From: Phocaeicola_A sp964432715
Lineage (GTDB): Bacteria > Bacteroidota > Bacteroidia > Bacteroidales > Bacteroidaceae
Direction: 5' to 3'
Assembly (NCBI GenBank): GCA_964432715.1
Contig: CAYSOW010000024.1
Coordinates: 1-22,942, forward strand
DNA: 22,942 nucleotides
Part shown: in pieces, positions 22,600 through 22,942 of the stretch
Layout: the number at the start of each line of letters is the position of its first letter
Position numbering within the stretch: position 1 is the stretch's first letter
Notes under the pieces: generated by a model
Databases searched by the model: none
What the model was told of the DNA's origin: nothing
The model's input: the letters and a program-made list of their open reading frames with translations, nothing else
Position numbers and translations under genes: made by a program

Positions 22600-22878
22600 T
22601 CATTCCTCTTTGTCGTTCGTCGTTTTAATCACTTTATGTCCTAGAACATGCTCTATCCGTGCAATGGTCTGAATAGTAAAATTGTGGCATCCGGTCAACC
22701 ACTTTGAGACCTCAGACTCACGTTTACCCAATAAAGACGCAAATTCTTTTTGCGTAAGACCTTTATCCTTTAGTATTTCGCTGATACGTTCAGCAATGCT
22801 AAAGGATAATTCAAATTCAGCCTTGTGATCCTCTGGTATAGCCGCAAGGCATTGATGGAACAGCGCATTTTGAATCAT
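22600..22878 (-). CDS. XRE-family helix-turn-helix protein, probable HigA-type antitoxin
   Basis: This 92-residue cytoplasmic DNA-binding protein has a Cro/CI-type helix-turn-helix at about 40-79: GLTQKEFASLLGKRESEVS, then KWLTGCHNFTIQTIARIEHVLG. Its size and the helical N-terminal extension before the HTH match antitoxins of HigBA-type modules, which bind the toxin and repress their own operon. It begins 4 nt after the stop of an upstream frame cut by the window edge, the gene order (toxin first) typical of HigBA. It could also be a stand-alone repressor. Confidence 0.78.
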   Translation of the reverse strand: MIQNALFHQCLAAIPEDHKAEFELSFSIAERISEILKDKGLTQKEFASLLGKRESEVSKWLTGCHNFTIQTIARIEHVLGHKVIKTTNDKEE

Positions 22879-22882
22879 TCGA

Positions 22883-22942
22883 TTAAATTTTAAAAGTCAC
22901 ACTTTCTATATTCGTAATCAGATTTCTTTCAATGGTTACACG
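22883..22942 (-). CDS. 3' end of a gene, probably the partner toxin (5' partial)
   Basis: On the minus strand a frame open from the window edge encodes 19 residues (RVTIERNLITNIESVTFKI) and stops with TAA at 22883-22885, 4 nt before the antitoxin ATG. The tight spacing and small tail fit the C-terminus of a HigB/RelE-type toxin. The fragment is too short to prove it. Confidence 0.45.
   Translation of the reverse strand, partial: RVTIERNLITNIESVTFKI

Overview
The window comes from a member of the Bacteroidales, most likely Bacteroidaceae (Bacteroides, Phocaeicola or a close relative). The evidence is a SusC/SusD glycan-uptake operon with DUF4843 and PKD-like lipoproteins, GH106 and GH105 enzymes, and promoters of the Bacteroides type (-33 TTTG, about 20 nt, -7 TAnnTTTG) in front of most transcription units. 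Nearly all genes lie on the minus strand. Base composition looks close to 50% GC (judged by eye, not counted).

Layout. Positions 1-2224 (+) carry a 5'-truncated helix-hairpin-helix membrane protein, a degenerate 17-bp tandem repeat, and a bile acid:sodium symporter family transporter. The transporter gene overlaps tail to tail with a minus-strand pair encoding a thioredoxin-domain protein and a YfcE-like phosphoesterase (2202-3855). Positions 4041-11014 (-) form one operon: susC, susD, DUF4843 lipoprotein, PKD-like lipoprotein. It has its own promoter and ends near a large nested hairpin. Upstream, as a separate unit, is a GH106 alpha-L-rhamnosidase-like enzyme (11303-14074). A GH105 unsaturated rhamnogalacturonyl hydrolase lies further away (21051-22184). 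Together these point to use of rhamnose-containing glycans such as rhamnogalacturonan I. No dedicated regulator of this locus is visible.

Between the GH106 gene and nrdG are two tandem genes for paralogous 30-residue single-pass membrane proteins (14318-14410 and 14607-14699). Standard minimum ORF lengths miss both. Each has its own promoter and an FNR/CRP-like palindrome (TTGACATAnATCAA) at almost the same distance upstream, and the pair ends in three consecutive hairpins. This is the most novel item in the window.

Positions 14989-18308 (-) hold nrdD-nrdG, the anaerobic class III ribonucleotide reductase and its radical-SAM activase, behind a clear cobalamin riboswitch. Vitamin B12 therefore probably represses this B12-independent enzyme. 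Next come an RluA-family pseudouridine synthase, fabG, and a TetR regulator with a palindrome at its own predicted start of transcription. An initiator tRNA-Met on the plus strand has a perfect promoter and terminator. The right edge has a roughly 105-bp intergenic direct repeat and an XRE antitoxin gene preceded by the 3' end of what is probably its toxin gene.
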